Of a stretch of DNA of 64,000 bases, positions 25,349 to 34,121 are shown one piece after another. The DNA comes from UBA6176 sp032119375. Lineage in GTDB: Bacteria; Verrucomicrobiota; Verrucomicrobiia; Limisphaerales; UBA9464. The stretch spans positions 17,136 to 81,135 of the forward strand of contig CAYSGH010000010.1 in NCBI GenBank assembly GCA_964430505.1. The letters run 5' to 3'. Position numbers and translations under genes: made by a program. The notes below the pieces were generated by a model that was not told the DNA's origin, did no database searches, and worked only from the letters and a program-made list of their open reading frames with translations. The number at the start of each line of letters is the position of its first letter. Positions within the stretch are counted from its first letter, which is position 1.

Positions 25349-26350
25349 CTACGCGAGGAGGCCCGCGAGGTCGGCCTTGAGACGCGCGGCCTCGGCCTGT
25401 GCTGGGTCCAGCGGCAGGCCCTTGGACATGCCAGGGCGCAGGTGGCCGACATGGGACAGCCAGGCGTCGCGCAGCAGGCTTTGGCGGCGTGTGACCAGCT
25501 CGACGATGGCGGCGCCCTTGGGATGCAGCGCCGCCACGGCCCCGGGCGAGTCGGAGCCGGCCAACGACTCGGGGCCCCCCCAGTGCCGGATCAGTTGCCG
25601 AGCCATCAACCAATGGCCCAGCGGCCCCGGGTGCACGCCGTCGCCCGCGAGGACGAACTTCGGGTCCGTGCGGCGTGCATGGGCGATGAAATCCCTCATC
25701 GGTTGATGGACGGGCACGACGTTCCAGCCCCTCCGTTCGCCCTGCTGGACGAGCCATTGGTCAAAGCGGGCGAGGACGTCGTCGTAGCCCTCGAAGGGCT
25801 GGGGATAGGCGTCGCGCCCGGCAGGCAGGGTTCGGCCGGCGAGGGGCAGCGGGTCAAACACGGGCGGGGTCACGTGGACGATGGAGGCACCCGAGGCCGC
25901 GACCGCGTCGTGCAGCCTTTGGATGCCGTCAAAGTGGCGTTGGCCCCGTTCGTCGGACCAGGGGTGATAGATGCCGTCGTTCATGCCGTAGCAGGCAACG
26001 ACAAGGTCGGGGCGGACCTTTTCGAGGGCGCGAGCGAGGCGTTCGTGGAGGTCGGGCCGCGGGAACGCGCCTCCCGCGTGTCCCGGCTCCGAGAGGCCCG
26101 AGACGGTCTCGGAGGGCAGGCCGAGGTTGATGACCTCGCCCTCGAAGCGTGGGTGGCGGATCCGAAGCCAGGACTCGACGTGGACGACCCAGGTGCCCGC
26201 CCAGGTGATGCTGTCCCCGAGGAAAAGGATGGTGCGGGCTTGGGTCGGCTGGGGCCGGGCCTTGGGCCACGGCGCACAGGCGGGGGCGGCAACGAGGGGA
26301 AGGGCGGCCAGGGATTGCAGGAAGCGACGGCGGGGCAGGGTGGGATTCAT
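25349..26350 (-). CDS. SGNH/GDSL-type hydrolase, exported
   Basis: A 333-residue secreted esterase-like protein. A twin-arginine-type signal (LPRRRFLQSLAALPLVAAP) starts it. Block I is FLGDSITWAG (nucleophile Ser about residue 47), block III has the YGMNDGIYHPW asparagine near 121 and block V is AGDGVHPGPLGH with the catalytic Asp-x-x-His. All SGNH catalytic and oxyanion residues are therefore present. The likely job is deacetylation or ester cleavage of a glycan or lipid in the periplasm, but the substrate is unknown. It lies 45 bases downstream of the prepilin-like gene across a G-rich repeat, and 121 bases upstream of the DUF1553 unit. Confidence 0.87.
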   Translation of the reverse strand: MNPTLPRRRFLQSLAALPLVAAPACAPWPKARPQPTQARTILFLGDSITWAGTWVVHVESWLRIRHPRFEGEVINLGLPSETVSGLSEPGHAGGAFPRPDLHERLARALEKVRPDLVVACYGMNDGIYHPWSDERGQRHFDGIQRLHDAVAASGASIVHVTPPVFDPLPLAGRTLPAGRDAYPQPFEGYDDVLARFDQWLVQQGERRGWNVVPVHQPMRDFIAHARRTDPKFVLAGDGVHPGPLGHWLMARQLIRHWGGPESLAGSDSPGAVAALHPKGAAIVELVTRRQSLLRDAWLSHVGHLRPGMSKGLPLDPAQAEAARLKADLAGLLA

Positions 26351-26395
26351 GGCGGCGGGAAGCGGGAAGCGGGGGTCAGGAAGCGGGGGGGGGCG
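26351..26395. repeat. G-rich GCGGGAA tract between prepilin-like and SGNH genes
   Basis: The whole 45-base gap is purine-rich and built from GCGGGAA units ending in a run of ten G. A related tract in the other orientation lies at about 45757-45820. Runs of three or more G at short spacing could form a G-quadruplex. Confidence 0.5.
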
Positions 26396-27124
26396 TTACT
26401 TCAAGTCCTCGCCCCGGAGGCCGTTGATGGTCCAGTCGAGGTTGTAGATGAGGGTGGAGCCGTCCTTGAAGGGGGCGTTGAGGCGGTCGTAGAGGGCGTA
26501 TTCCGAGTGGCCATCCACGAAGAGGAGGGACATGCCGCGCGGGCCATGGGCGGAGCTGGCGGTGCCCTTGCGGATGTCGTTCCACTTGCCCTTGGTGCTG
26601 GCGAAGCAGGGCGCGATGGCCTTCTTGGCGGGCGAGGTCACGTCGCGGACGGACCGGACCATGAGCTTTGAGTTGTCGTCGGAATGGTAGAACTGGTTGT
26701 AGTAGTAATAGGAGCAGGGGAAGAGCAGCTCGTTGGTGCGGATGGGGAAGCTGTTGGCGACGGCCCACTCGATGTTGAAGCCGCGCCCGCGCTCGGCGGG
26801 GCAGAGGTAGAACGAGCGCGCGTTGGTGCTGATGTAGGGGTTCATCAGCTTCAAGACATCCACGAATCCCATCTGCGGCCAGTCGCGGCCCGAGTAGGGG
26901 AACTGGTCGCGGAAGTCGGCCGTGTACAGGGCATAGGTGATGCCGAGCTGGCGGAGGTTGGAGGTGCACCGCGCCTGGAAGGCCTTGGCCTTGGCCTTGC
27001 CCAGCGCCGGGAGAAGCATCCCGGCGAGGATGGCGATGATCGCGATCACCACGAGCAGCTCGATGAGGGTAAAGGCCCGGTGCAACGAGGCGCCATGCGG
27101 GGCGGGCGAGTGCGGGGAGGACAT
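26396..27124 (-). CDS. Prepilin-type N-terminal cleavage/methylation protein (DUF1559/H-X9-DG-like)
   Basis: A 242-residue type II secretion/pilin-like protein. The class III leader RAFTLIELLVVIAIIAILAG starts near residue 16, with cleavage expected before Phe and the conserved Glu at position 5 of the mature protein. QARCTSNLRQLGITYALYT follows, as in verrucomicrobial and planctomycetal pseudopilins, and MSLLFVDGHSEYALYD is the C-terminal H-X9-DG-type segment. Genomes of this phylum carry tens to hundreds of such genes and individual functions are not known. It is transcribed away from the subtilase gene with 172 bases between. Confidence 0.9.
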   Translation of the reverse strand: MSSPHSPAPHGASLHRAFTLIELLVVIAIIAILAGMLLPALGKAKAKAFQARCTSNLRQLGITYALYTADFRDQFPYSGRDWPQMGFVDVLKLMNPYISTNARSFYLCPAERGRGFNIEWAVANSFPIRTNELLFPCSYYYYNQFYHSDDNSKLMVRSVRDVTSPAKKAIAPCFASTKGKWNDIRKGTASSAHGPRGMSLLFVDGHSEYALYDRLNAPFKDGSTLIYNLDWTINGLRGEDLK

Positions 27125-27266
27125 GGGAAGAGGCTCCCCCCAACCGCCCCTGCGTGGCAATTGGGATTCACTGCGCCGTGCAGGGGGCCAGGCCGGCTCG
27201 GGGGAAGCGGAGGAGGCGCCGGGGCTGGACGTTCGGTTCCCAAGGTTTTGGATGGCGCGGCCGGGC

Positions 27267-27282
27267 TGGCATGGGGCTAGCT
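27267..27282 (+). promoter_or_regulatory. Possible sigma-54 -24/-12 promoter before the subtilase gene
   Basis: TGGCATGGGGCTAGCT has the GG and GC dinucleotides exactly 10 bases apart and a TGGCA start, as in sigma-54 promoters. The predicted transcript would begin only a few bases before the ATG at 27297, giving an almost leaderless message, which weakens the call. Confidence 0.25.
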
Positions 27283-27296
27283 TTGAACGAAACACG

Positions 27297-29960
27297 ATGA
27301 ACAAGCGTCTCGGGGCACTCGCGCAGGCATGGACGTTGGGCATGATGGCTGCGGTCGGCTGCCTGGAGCCTGTCGTCGGCGCCGTTCCAAGCCGGTTCCA
27401 CTTCAAGGAGCCTTCCCACACCGAGTACGAGCTGGTGGCCGACGCATCGGGCGCTTCGGGGACGTCGGAATGGCTGGAGGCTACGCGGCCGGGGGCGGAT
27501 GGAGGACGCGTGTTCCTCGGACGAAAGCTGGTGATCGGGGTGGAGCCGGGGGTGGACGTGGGCCGGGTCATGGCCGGCCGAGGCTTGGAGAAGCTTCGGA
27601 CGGGCCCGGGCGGGCTGGAGATTTGGCAGGGTGCGGATGCCCGGGCGGTGGCTTCGGTGGCGATGGCCCTGGCGGCCGAGCCGGGCGTGCGCGTGGCATG
27701 TCCGGTCATGCGACGGGACTGGGTCCTGCACACGCCGTATGCGTCGCGGCCCAAGGACCCGCTGTACCCGAGGCAATGGCACCTGGAGAACCGCCTGGGG
27801 ACGGGGCGTTCGCGCGGGCCGGACCTGAATGCCCGCGCCGCGTGGCCGGTGGCGCGCGGGGCGGGGGTCGTGGTGGGGATCGCCGACAACGGCGTGGAGG
27901 TGGCCCACCCGGACCTGGTTGCACGGACGACGGGGCAGCCGCACTTCGACTTCGACGCGTCCGTTCCCCGTGGCCTTGGGACGGGCGCGGGCGACCACGG
28001 CACGGCGGTGGCCGGGTTGGTTGCGGCAACGCCGGACAACAACCGCGGCGTTGCGGGCGTCGCACCCGCCGCAAGCCTCGCGTCCTTGGTGATCTTTGCG
28101 GACGACGGCGACGGGGGGGAAGCCATTGTCCCGGATGACGCCCTGGCGGACGTGTTCCGGTACCGGCCGGAGGACGTCTGGGTTCAGAACCACAGTTGGG
28201 GGATTGGCTCGACGCGGCAGGTGCCCCGAGACCCGCTCACGGACGCGGCGATTGACGAGGCGACGAGGCTGGGACGTGGCGGCCTGGGGACGGTGATCGT
28301 GCGGGCGGCGGGCAACGGCCGGGAAAACCTGCTGAATGCCAACGACGACGGATTCTCGGCGGACCCGAGGGTGATCAGCGTCGGGGCGGTGCGGATGGAC
28401 GGCCGTGCGACAATCTACAGCGAGCTGGGAGCCAACCTGCTGGTGGCGGCCCCCTCGGGCGATCCCAAGGCCGACGGCTCGGAGGATCTGACCTCGCCCA
28501 ACTTGCCCACGACGGATCGGCGTGGGACGGCGGGCTACAACTGGACCGTGGGCGACTCGGGCGACTACGGCAGCGGCGACAGCGGCTTCAACGGGACCTC
28601 CGCCTCGACGCCCCTCGTTTCCGGCGTCGTGGCGTTGCTCTTGTCGGCCCGGCCGCAGCTTTCCCTGCGGGACGTGCAGCAGGTCCTGGCACTGTCCTCG
28701 CGGCATTGGGACCTGACGGACCCGGACATGGCGACCAACGGGGCCGGGTTGCGGGTGAGCCACAGCCTGGGGTTTGGCGTGCCGGACTCCGGGTTGGCGG
28801 TGGAATTGGCCCGGCGCTGGGAGCCCCGTCCGAGGTTGGAGCGCGTGGTGGTGACGGCCCGGCCGTCCGCACCCATCCCGGACGACACGTGCCGCCTGGT
28901 GATCGAGGGCACGCCCTTGCTGCCTTCCAACCTGCGAAGCATCCGGGTGATCCCCGGGATGGGCGTGTTCCCGGACGCCGGGATGACGGCCGCGACGTTG
29001 CAGTACGTGGGCCGGGGCAATACCAACCTTCCCGCGACGCTCAAGGGGCGCGTGGCGCTCATCGCGGAAGGAACCAATACCGAGGCCGACAAGGTGGCGC
29101 GGGCCGCCCGGGCGGGCGCGGTGGCGGCCGTCATCTTTCGCAACGCCGGGGACACGGAAATCGACGTCATGCCCGCCACGTCCTTGTCGCCCATCCCGGC
29201 CTTCCAGATGGGCCAGACGGCGGGCGACACGCTGGCGCGGGTGCTGGGAACCCGCACCAACTACACCGCGCGGGTCACCTCGTCGGCAGCCACCGTGCGG
29301 TTCAACGTGGACCGCTCGCTGACCTGCGAGCACGTCGGCGTCCAGGTCCGCACCACGCACACGGCACGCGGCGACCTTCGCATCACCCTCGTCTCGCCCT
29401 CCGGGACGCGGTCCGTGCTCCAAAACCTGAGCGACGACACCAACGCGGGACCCACGGACTGGGTTTACTGGACGACGCACCACTTCTTCGAGCCGACGAA
29501 GGGGGAATGGGTGCTCGAAGTCCGTGACCTGCGGGAGAACGACCTCGGCACCCTCGTCTCGGCGGAGCTGATCGTGGAGGGCGTCCCCGTGACGGACGAG
29601 GACCAGGACGGGATGGACGACGCATGGGAGCGCCGTTGGTTCGGAGGCTTGTCCCGGGGCCCCTTGGAGGACCCGGGCCAGCACGGGCTGATGTTGGTTC
29701 GGGAGCAATGCCTCGCGGGCGACCCCATGGCCCCCGGGCATCCCTTCCCCAGGACGTTGCAGATCCTCGACAACGCGTTCGTCCGCGTGACGTTCCCCAC
29801 CGTGATTGGCTGGGGCTATCGACTGGAGTTCTCCAACGAGCTGGGCGGCGCCTCCGCCGTGCAGACCAACAGCCCCGGCCGCGTCGGCGAGGTCGAGTTG
29901 ATGGTCCCCTACGAGGCCCGTGACGAACGCTGGTACAAGGTCATCCCCACGCCGCCCTGA
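27297..29960 (+). CDS. Secreted S8 subtilisin-like protease with PA and P domains
   Basis: An 887-residue secreted serine protease. A signal peptide (about 1-29) and a propeptide of about 120 residues precede the S8 domain. The triad is Asp197 (in IADNGVEVAHPD), His234 (in GDHGTAVAGLVAA) and Ser435 (in NGTSASTPLVSG). A protease-associated segment (about 555-660, GRVALIAEGTNTEADKVARA) follows, then a proprotein-convertase P domain (about 675-770, VRTTHTARGDLRITLVSP), the kexin/furin arrangement. The C-terminal 100 residues contain a DEDQDGMDD calcium-type loop. The DNG instead of DSG at the catalytic Asp is seen in kexin-like enzymes. The ATG at 27297 was chosen for the signal peptide. Confidence 0.9.
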   Translation: MNKRLGALAQAWTLGMMAAVGCLEPVVGAVPSRFHFKEPSHTEYELVADASGASGTSEWLEATRPGADGGRVFLGRKLVIGVEPGVDVGRVMAGRGLEKLRTGPGGLEIWQGADARAVASVAMALAAEPGVRVACPVMRRDWVLHTPYASRPKDPLYPRQWHLENRLGTGRSRGPDLNARAAWPVARGAGVVVGIADNGVEVAHPDLVARTTGQPHFDFDASVPRGLGTGAGDHGTAVAGLVAATPDNNRGVAGVAPAASLASLVIFADDGDGGEAIVPDDALADVFRYRPEDVWVQNHSWGIGSTRQVPRDPLTDAAIDEATRLGRGGLGTVIVRAAGNGRENLLNANDDGFSADPRVISVGAVRMDGRATIYSELGANLLVAAPSGDPKADGSEDLTSPNLPTTDRRGTAGYNWTVGDSGDYGSGDSGFNGTSASTPLVSGVVALLLSARPQLSLRDVQQVLALSSRHWDLTDPDMATNGAGLRVSHSLGFGVPDSGLAVELARRWEPRPRLERVVVTARPSAPIPDDTCRLVIEGTPLLPSNLRSIRVIPGMGVFPDAGMTAATLQYVGRGNTNLPATLKGRVALIAEGTNTEADKVARAARAGAVAAVIFRNAGDTEIDVMPATSLSPIPAFQMGQTAGDTLARVLGTRTNYTARVTSSAATVRFNVDRSLTCEHVGVQVRTTHTARGDLRITLVSPSGTRSVLQNLSDDTNAGPTDWVYWTTHHFFEPTKGEWVLEVRDLRENDLGTLVSAELIVEGVPVTDEDQDGMDDAWERRWFGGLSRGPLEDPGQHGLMLVREQCLAGDPMAPGHPFPRTLQILDNAFVRVTFPTVIGWGYRLEFSNELGGASAVQTNSPGRVGEVELMVPYEARDERWYKVIPTPP

Positions 29961-29980
29961 CGGAGTTCTGCCTGCGCCCG

Positions 29981-30721
29981 TCAGACCCCGCGCGCAACCG
30001 TCCAGACCACCGCTTCGCGGGCCCCGGCCCTTCGCAGGATGGAGGCGACCGCGTCCGTCGTCGCGCCCGTCGTCAGGACGTCGTCCACCACGATCCAGGA
30101 CGTGCCCTCCAGCCGGGGACGTCCGCACGGGAAGAACGCCCGGCGGACGTTCGCGGCGCGTTGCTCGCGCGACAGGGTCGTCTGCGAGTCCGTCGGGACG
30201 CGCCGCACCACCAGGTCCGTCCGAACGGGCAACCCCAGCGGCCGCGCCAGGATCCGTGCCAAGCGCTCGGCCTGGTTGAACTCGCGCTCGCGTTGCCGCA
30301 CCGGATGCAGCGGCACGGGCACGATGCCCGCCCAGGGCGCGGAGCCGAGGTCCGCCAAGGCCGCCGGGAGCCAGAGATCCCGAAGGAACGGCTCCAGCCA
30401 CAGCGCGCCGCCGTACTTGTACAGGTGGATCGCCTGGCGCACGGGGCCGTCCACCTCCACCGCCGCGCGTGCCCGGGAAAAAGCGAGGTCAACCCCGGAG
30501 CAGTTCGGGCACTCGAAGGCGTGCGTGATGGCCCCGGCAAACGGCAGCCCACAACGGTCGCAGGAAGGGCCCGTGATCGGCCGCACACGGGCACGGCATT
30601 CATCGCACACAAAACCCTGTGCCGACGTGGCATGACGCTCGTGGCAAAGCTGGCAGCGCTCCGGGAAAACAAGGCTCAAGGCCGCGCGGGCGGCGGCCTG
30701 GATGGCAAGTCGTGGCTTCAT
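29981..30721 (-). CDS. ComF family phosphoribosyltransferase-like protein
   Basis: A 246-residue protein with the ComF architecture. The N-terminal zinc-binding cysteines are C-x-x-C at CQLC, CDEC, CDRC and CPNC (about residues 23-90). YKYGGALWLEPFLRDLW is the ComF linker, and the C-terminal phosphoribosyltransferase fold carries the PRPP motif IVVDDVLTTGATTDA. ComF supports DNA uptake in transformable bacteria, while relatives elsewhere have other roles. The ATG at 30721 was chosen because the 25 residues before it are Arg- and Gly-rich without family likeness. It converges with the subtilase gene (20-base gap) and diverges from topB. Confidence 0.88.
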   Translation of the reverse strand: MKPRLAIQAAARAALSLVFPERCQLCHERHATSAQGFVCDECRARVRPITGPSCDRCGLPFAGAITHAFECPNCSGVDLAFSRARAAVEVDGPVRQAIHLYKYGGALWLEPFLRDLWLPAALADLGSAPWAGIVPVPLHPVRQREREFNQAERLARILARPLGLPVRTDLVVRRVPTDSQTTLSREQRAANVRRAFFPCGRPRLEGTSWIVVDDVLTTGATTDAVASILRRAGAREAVVWTVARGV

Positions 30722-30943
30722 GGGCTCGGCCCCGCACCCGGGGCGTCGAACTCCACGGTGGCGCACGGGGACGCCCGGCGCGAGGGCCCTTCCCATGGCC
30801 GTCAGTCATCGCCCTCACGACGTTGGTTGCCAGCGGTTTTCCCGCCGCCACGCGGGCCTTGAGCCACCGCCGTCCGCCGCGAGCCCATGGAATCCATCCT
30901 TGCCGGGCTGACGTCCGGGCGGTTAGACGTCCGCACCTTGACC

Positions 30944-33763
30944 ATGGGCAAGCCACTGATCATTGCCGAGAAGCCATCCGTTGCCGCCGACATCACGCGC
31001 GCCCTCGGCGGCTTCCAAAAGGACAAGTCCGGCACCTTCTACGAAAGCGCCAACGCCGTGGTGTCCTTCGCCGTCGGGCACCTGCTGGAGCTGATCGTCC
31101 CGGACGAGTTCGAGGTGAAGAAGGGGAAGTGGTCCTTTGCCGCCTTGCCACACCTGCCGCCCCGGTTTGGCCTCGCCCCGACGGACAAGGGCCAGGAGCA
31201 GCTCAAGGCGCTCGCGCGATTGGTCAAGCGCAAGGACGTGGACACCCTCGTGAATGCCTGCGACGCCGGGCGCGAAGGGGAGCTCATCTTCCGCAACATC
31301 GCCGCCTACACCGCCGCGCGGCAGCCCGTCCAACGCCTCTGGCTCCAGTCCATGACGCCCCAGGCCATCCGCGAGGGGTTCGAGCGGCTGCGTTCCGACG
31401 CCGACATGCGCCCCCTGGCGGACGCCTCGCGGTGCCGTTCCGAGGCGGACTGGCTCGTGGGGATCAACGGGACCCGCGCCATGACGGCCTTCAACAGCAA
31501 GGCGGGCGGCTTCTTCCTCACGACCGTCGGACGCGTGCAGACGCCGACCCTCGCCATCGTCGTCGAGCGCGAAGACCGCATCCGGCGCTTCGTGCCCCGG
31601 ACCTACTGGGAGGTGCAGGGAACGTTCGAGGGCTCCGGCGGCGCCTACGCGGGCAAGTGGTTCGATGAATCCTTCCGAAAGCCCGAGGGGAAGGATGCGG
31701 ACGCGGATCTCCGCGCGGAGCGGATCTGGGACCGGGAGCGCGCCGAGGGCATCCGGGCGCGGTGCGAGGGCAGGCCGGGGGTGGTGACGGAGGAAAGCAA
31801 GGCGGCGACGCAGCTCTCGCCCCTGCTGTATGACCTGACGACGCTGCAACGGGAGGCCAACGGGCGGTTTGGTTTCAGCGCGAAGAACACCCTCTCCATT
31901 GCCCAGGCATTGTACGAGAAGCACAAGGTCCTCACCTATCCCCGTACCGACTCGCGGCACCTCCCGGAGGACTACCTCGCCACGGTGCGCAAGACGTTGC
32001 AGGGGTTCACGGAGCCGGAGGCGGCCGGGCTGCCGTTCGGGGGCTTCGCGGGCCGCATCCTCTCCGAGGGCTGGCTGCGGCCCAACAAGCGCGTCTTCAA
32101 CAACGCCAAGGTCAGCGACCACTTCGCCATCATCCCCACCGGCGTGGTGCCGCGCGGCCTGAGCGAGGCGGAGCAAAAGTTGTTCGACATGGTGACGCGG
32201 CGCTTCCTCGCCATCTTCTATCCCGCCGCCGAGTTCCTGGAGACGACGCGCATCACGCGCGTGGAGGGCGAGCCCTTCAAGAGCGTGGGCAAGGTGCTGG
32301 TGAAGGCGGGCTGGCTGGAGGTGTACGGCAAGGAGGCGGCGGCGGACGACGAGACGCCCAACCTCGCGCCGGTCGTCGCGGGCGAGACGGTGGAGACGCG
32401 GGCCATCGACGTGCGGGAAACCCAGACCAAGCCGCCCGCGCGGTTCACCGAGGCCACGTTGCTCAGCGCCATGGAGGGCGCGGGCAAGGCCATCGAGGAC
32501 GACGAGCTGCGCGACGCCATGGCCGAGCGCGGCCTCGGCACGCCCGCCACGCGGGCCTCCATCATCGAGGGCCTCCTCACCGAGGGCTACCTCCTCCGCC
32601 AAGGACGCGAGCTCGTCGCCACCGCCAAGGCCTTCTCCCTCATCCAGCTCCTCGGCGGGCTCGGCGTGTCCGAGCTCACGCGCCCCGACCTCACCGGCGA
32701 GTGGGAGTTCCGCCTCAAGCGCATGGAACAGGGCAAGCTCGGCCGGGACGAGTTCATGTCCGACATCCGCCACTTCACCGAGGAAATGGTCCGGAAGGCG
32801 AAGCTGTACGACAAGGACACCATCCCGGGGGACTTCGGGAAGCTGACGACGCCGTGCCCGCGCTGCGGCGGCGAGGTCCACGAGAAGTTCCGCGAGTTCA
32901 AGTGCACCCAGTGCACGTTCGCCGTCCGCAAGGTGATGTCCGGCCGGATGTTCGACCCGGCGGAGGTGGAGACGCTGGTGCGCGAGCGCCAGATCGGCCC
33001 GTTGGACGGGTTCCGATCCAAGCTGGGCCGCCCCTTCTCCGCCGTCATCAAGCTCACGGCGGAGCACGAGGCGAAGTTCGACTTCGGGGACGACGGAGCC
33101 GACGGCGAGGGGGGCGAGGAAAAGCCCGTGGACTTCACCGGGCGCGAGCCCGTCGGCGCGTGCCCCAAGTGCCAGGCGCGCGTGTTCGAGAACGGCGCGA
33201 ACTACGCCTGCGAGAAGTCCGTCGGGGCCGGCAAGAGCTGCGACTTCCGGACGGGCGTCCTCATCCTGGGGCAGCCCGTGGACCGCATCCAGGCGGGGCG
33301 TTTGCTTGGCGAGGGACGCACGGAGCTGCTCAAGGGCTTCGTCTCGCGAAAGACCAACCGCAAGTTCGAGGCCTTCCTCGTCCTCAAGGACGGCAAGGTG
33401 GGCTTCGAGTTCCCGCCGCGGGAACGCAAGGGCCCCGCCAAGGCCGCCGCCGCGCCCGTCGTCCACGACTTCACCGGCCAGGCGCCCCTGGGCCAGTGCC
33501 CCAAGTGCAAGGGCAACCTCTACGTGGGCGGCGACCACTACCTGTGCGAGCGCACCCAGGCCGCCGAGAAGCGCTGCGCCTTCAAGGTCGGGCGCACCAT
33601 CCTCGGGCGCGCCATCGAGCCGGAGCAGCTCGCCAAGCTGGCCAAGGACGGCCGCACCGACCTGCTCGAGGGCTTCACCAGCCGCTCCGGACGCCCCTTC
33701 AAGGCCCACCTCGTCCTCAAGGGCAAGACCAAGGTCGAGTTCGAGTTCCCCGACTCGCGCTGA
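30944..33763 (+). CDS. topB: DNA topoisomerase III (type IA)
   Basis: A 939-residue enzyme that relaxes and decatenates DNA by single-strand passage. The TOPRIM domain starts at IIAEKPSVA (6-14) and has the metal-binding DAGREGE at 106-112. Ser-rich core motifs are TTVGRVQTPTL and the active-site Tyr332 in YPRTDSRHL. GLGTPATRASIIEGL is the conserved helix-turn after the gate. The C terminus (from about 635) adds three zinc ribbons (CPRCGG near 637, CPKCQA near 739, CPKCKG near 851), each followed by a topoisomerase-C-repeat ending in an AHLVL-type strand. The ATG at 30944 is used because MGKPLIIAEKPS is the standard TopB N terminus. Confidence 0.93.
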   Translation: MGKPLIIAEKPSVAADITRALGGFQKDKSGTFYESANAVVSFAVGHLLELIVPDEFEVKKGKWSFAALPHLPPRFGLAPTDKGQEQLKALARLVKRKDVDTLVNACDAGREGELIFRNIAAYTAARQPVQRLWLQSMTPQAIREGFERLRSDADMRPLADASRCRSEADWLVGINGTRAMTAFNSKAGGFFLTTVGRVQTPTLAIVVEREDRIRRFVPRTYWEVQGTFEGSGGAYAGKWFDESFRKPEGKDADADLRAERIWDRERAEGIRARCEGRPGVVTEESKAATQLSPLLYDLTTLQREANGRFGFSAKNTLSIAQALYEKHKVLTYPRTDSRHLPEDYLATVRKTLQGFTEPEAAGLPFGGFAGRILSEGWLRPNKRVFNNAKVSDHFAIIPTGVVPRGLSEAEQKLFDMVTRRFLAIFYPAAEFLETTRITRVEGEPFKSVGKVLVKAGWLEVYGKEAAADDETPNLAPVVAGETVETRAIDVRETQTKPPARFTEATLLSAMEGAGKAIEDDELRDAMAERGLGTPATRASIIEGLLTEGYLLRQGRELVATAKAFSLIQLLGGLGVSELTRPDLTGEWEFRLKRMEQGKLGRDEFMSDIRHFTEEMVRKAKLYDKDTIPGDFGKLTTPCPRCGGEVHEKFREFKCTQCTFAVRKVMSGRMFDPAEVETLVRERQIGPLDGFRSKLGRPFSAVIKLTAEHEAKFDFGDDGADGEGGEEKPVDFTGREPVGACPKCQARVFENGANYACEKSVGAGKSCDFRTGVLILGQPVDRIQAGRLLGEGRTELLKGFVSRKTNRKFEAFLVLKDGKVGFEFPPRERKGPAKAAAAPVVHDFTGQAPLGQCPKCKGNLYVGGDHYLCERTQAAEKRCAFKVGRTILGRAIEPEQLAKLAKDGRTDLLEGFTSRSGRPFKAHLVLKGKTKVEFEFPDSR

Positions 33764-34121
33764 ACCGGCCCCGCTCCCCGCTACCTGCTGCCCGCTTGGC
33801 ACCTCGCCTCGCGCGTGGCATGGCCCTGCCTGCCATCCTGCCGGGGCATTCCGAGATTTGTCGTGAAGCAACTGCCGAGGGGTCTTTATCCTTTCGCCTA
33901 GAGGACGGTTCCCACGCGGCAATGAGCACTCCCTCCAGAACTGCACGAGCGACCTCCCTTGGGGGGCCAAAGACGGGCAACAAGGGATGGGCGAGCCTCT
34001 TGCTGGATCGCCTAGGGCGCCCGCCAAGGCTGTCCTTGGCCGGAACGATTCAGTTGGATCGGTCGTGCTTGGGCGCAGCCCACCGGGTGGGTAGCACCCC
34101 CATTCGTTGCTCCGGCCTCCC
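33764..34121. other. Intergenic region before the defence island
   Basis: 358 bases without a credible gene on either strand. It is less G+C-rich than topB and probably carries the promoter of the helicase gene, but no convincing -35/-10 pair, hairpin terminator, tRNA or direct repeat was found. It may mark the left edge of the acquired island. Confidence 0.5.

Noticed and set aside
21928..25380. A 1150-codon plus-strand frame opposite the large DUF1553 gene
   Set aside because: Composition is His/Arg/Pro-biased as expected for an antisense shadow, with no recognisable domain.
27168..30401. A 1077-codon minus-strand frame opposite the subtilase
   Set aside because: Runs antisense across three genes on both strands and has no protein-like features.
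33764..34121. A further copy of the helicase tail on the left side of the island
   Set aside because: No similarity to the VAADSEFELLTW-coding sequence was seen. Only the two copies around the DUF4062 gene exist.
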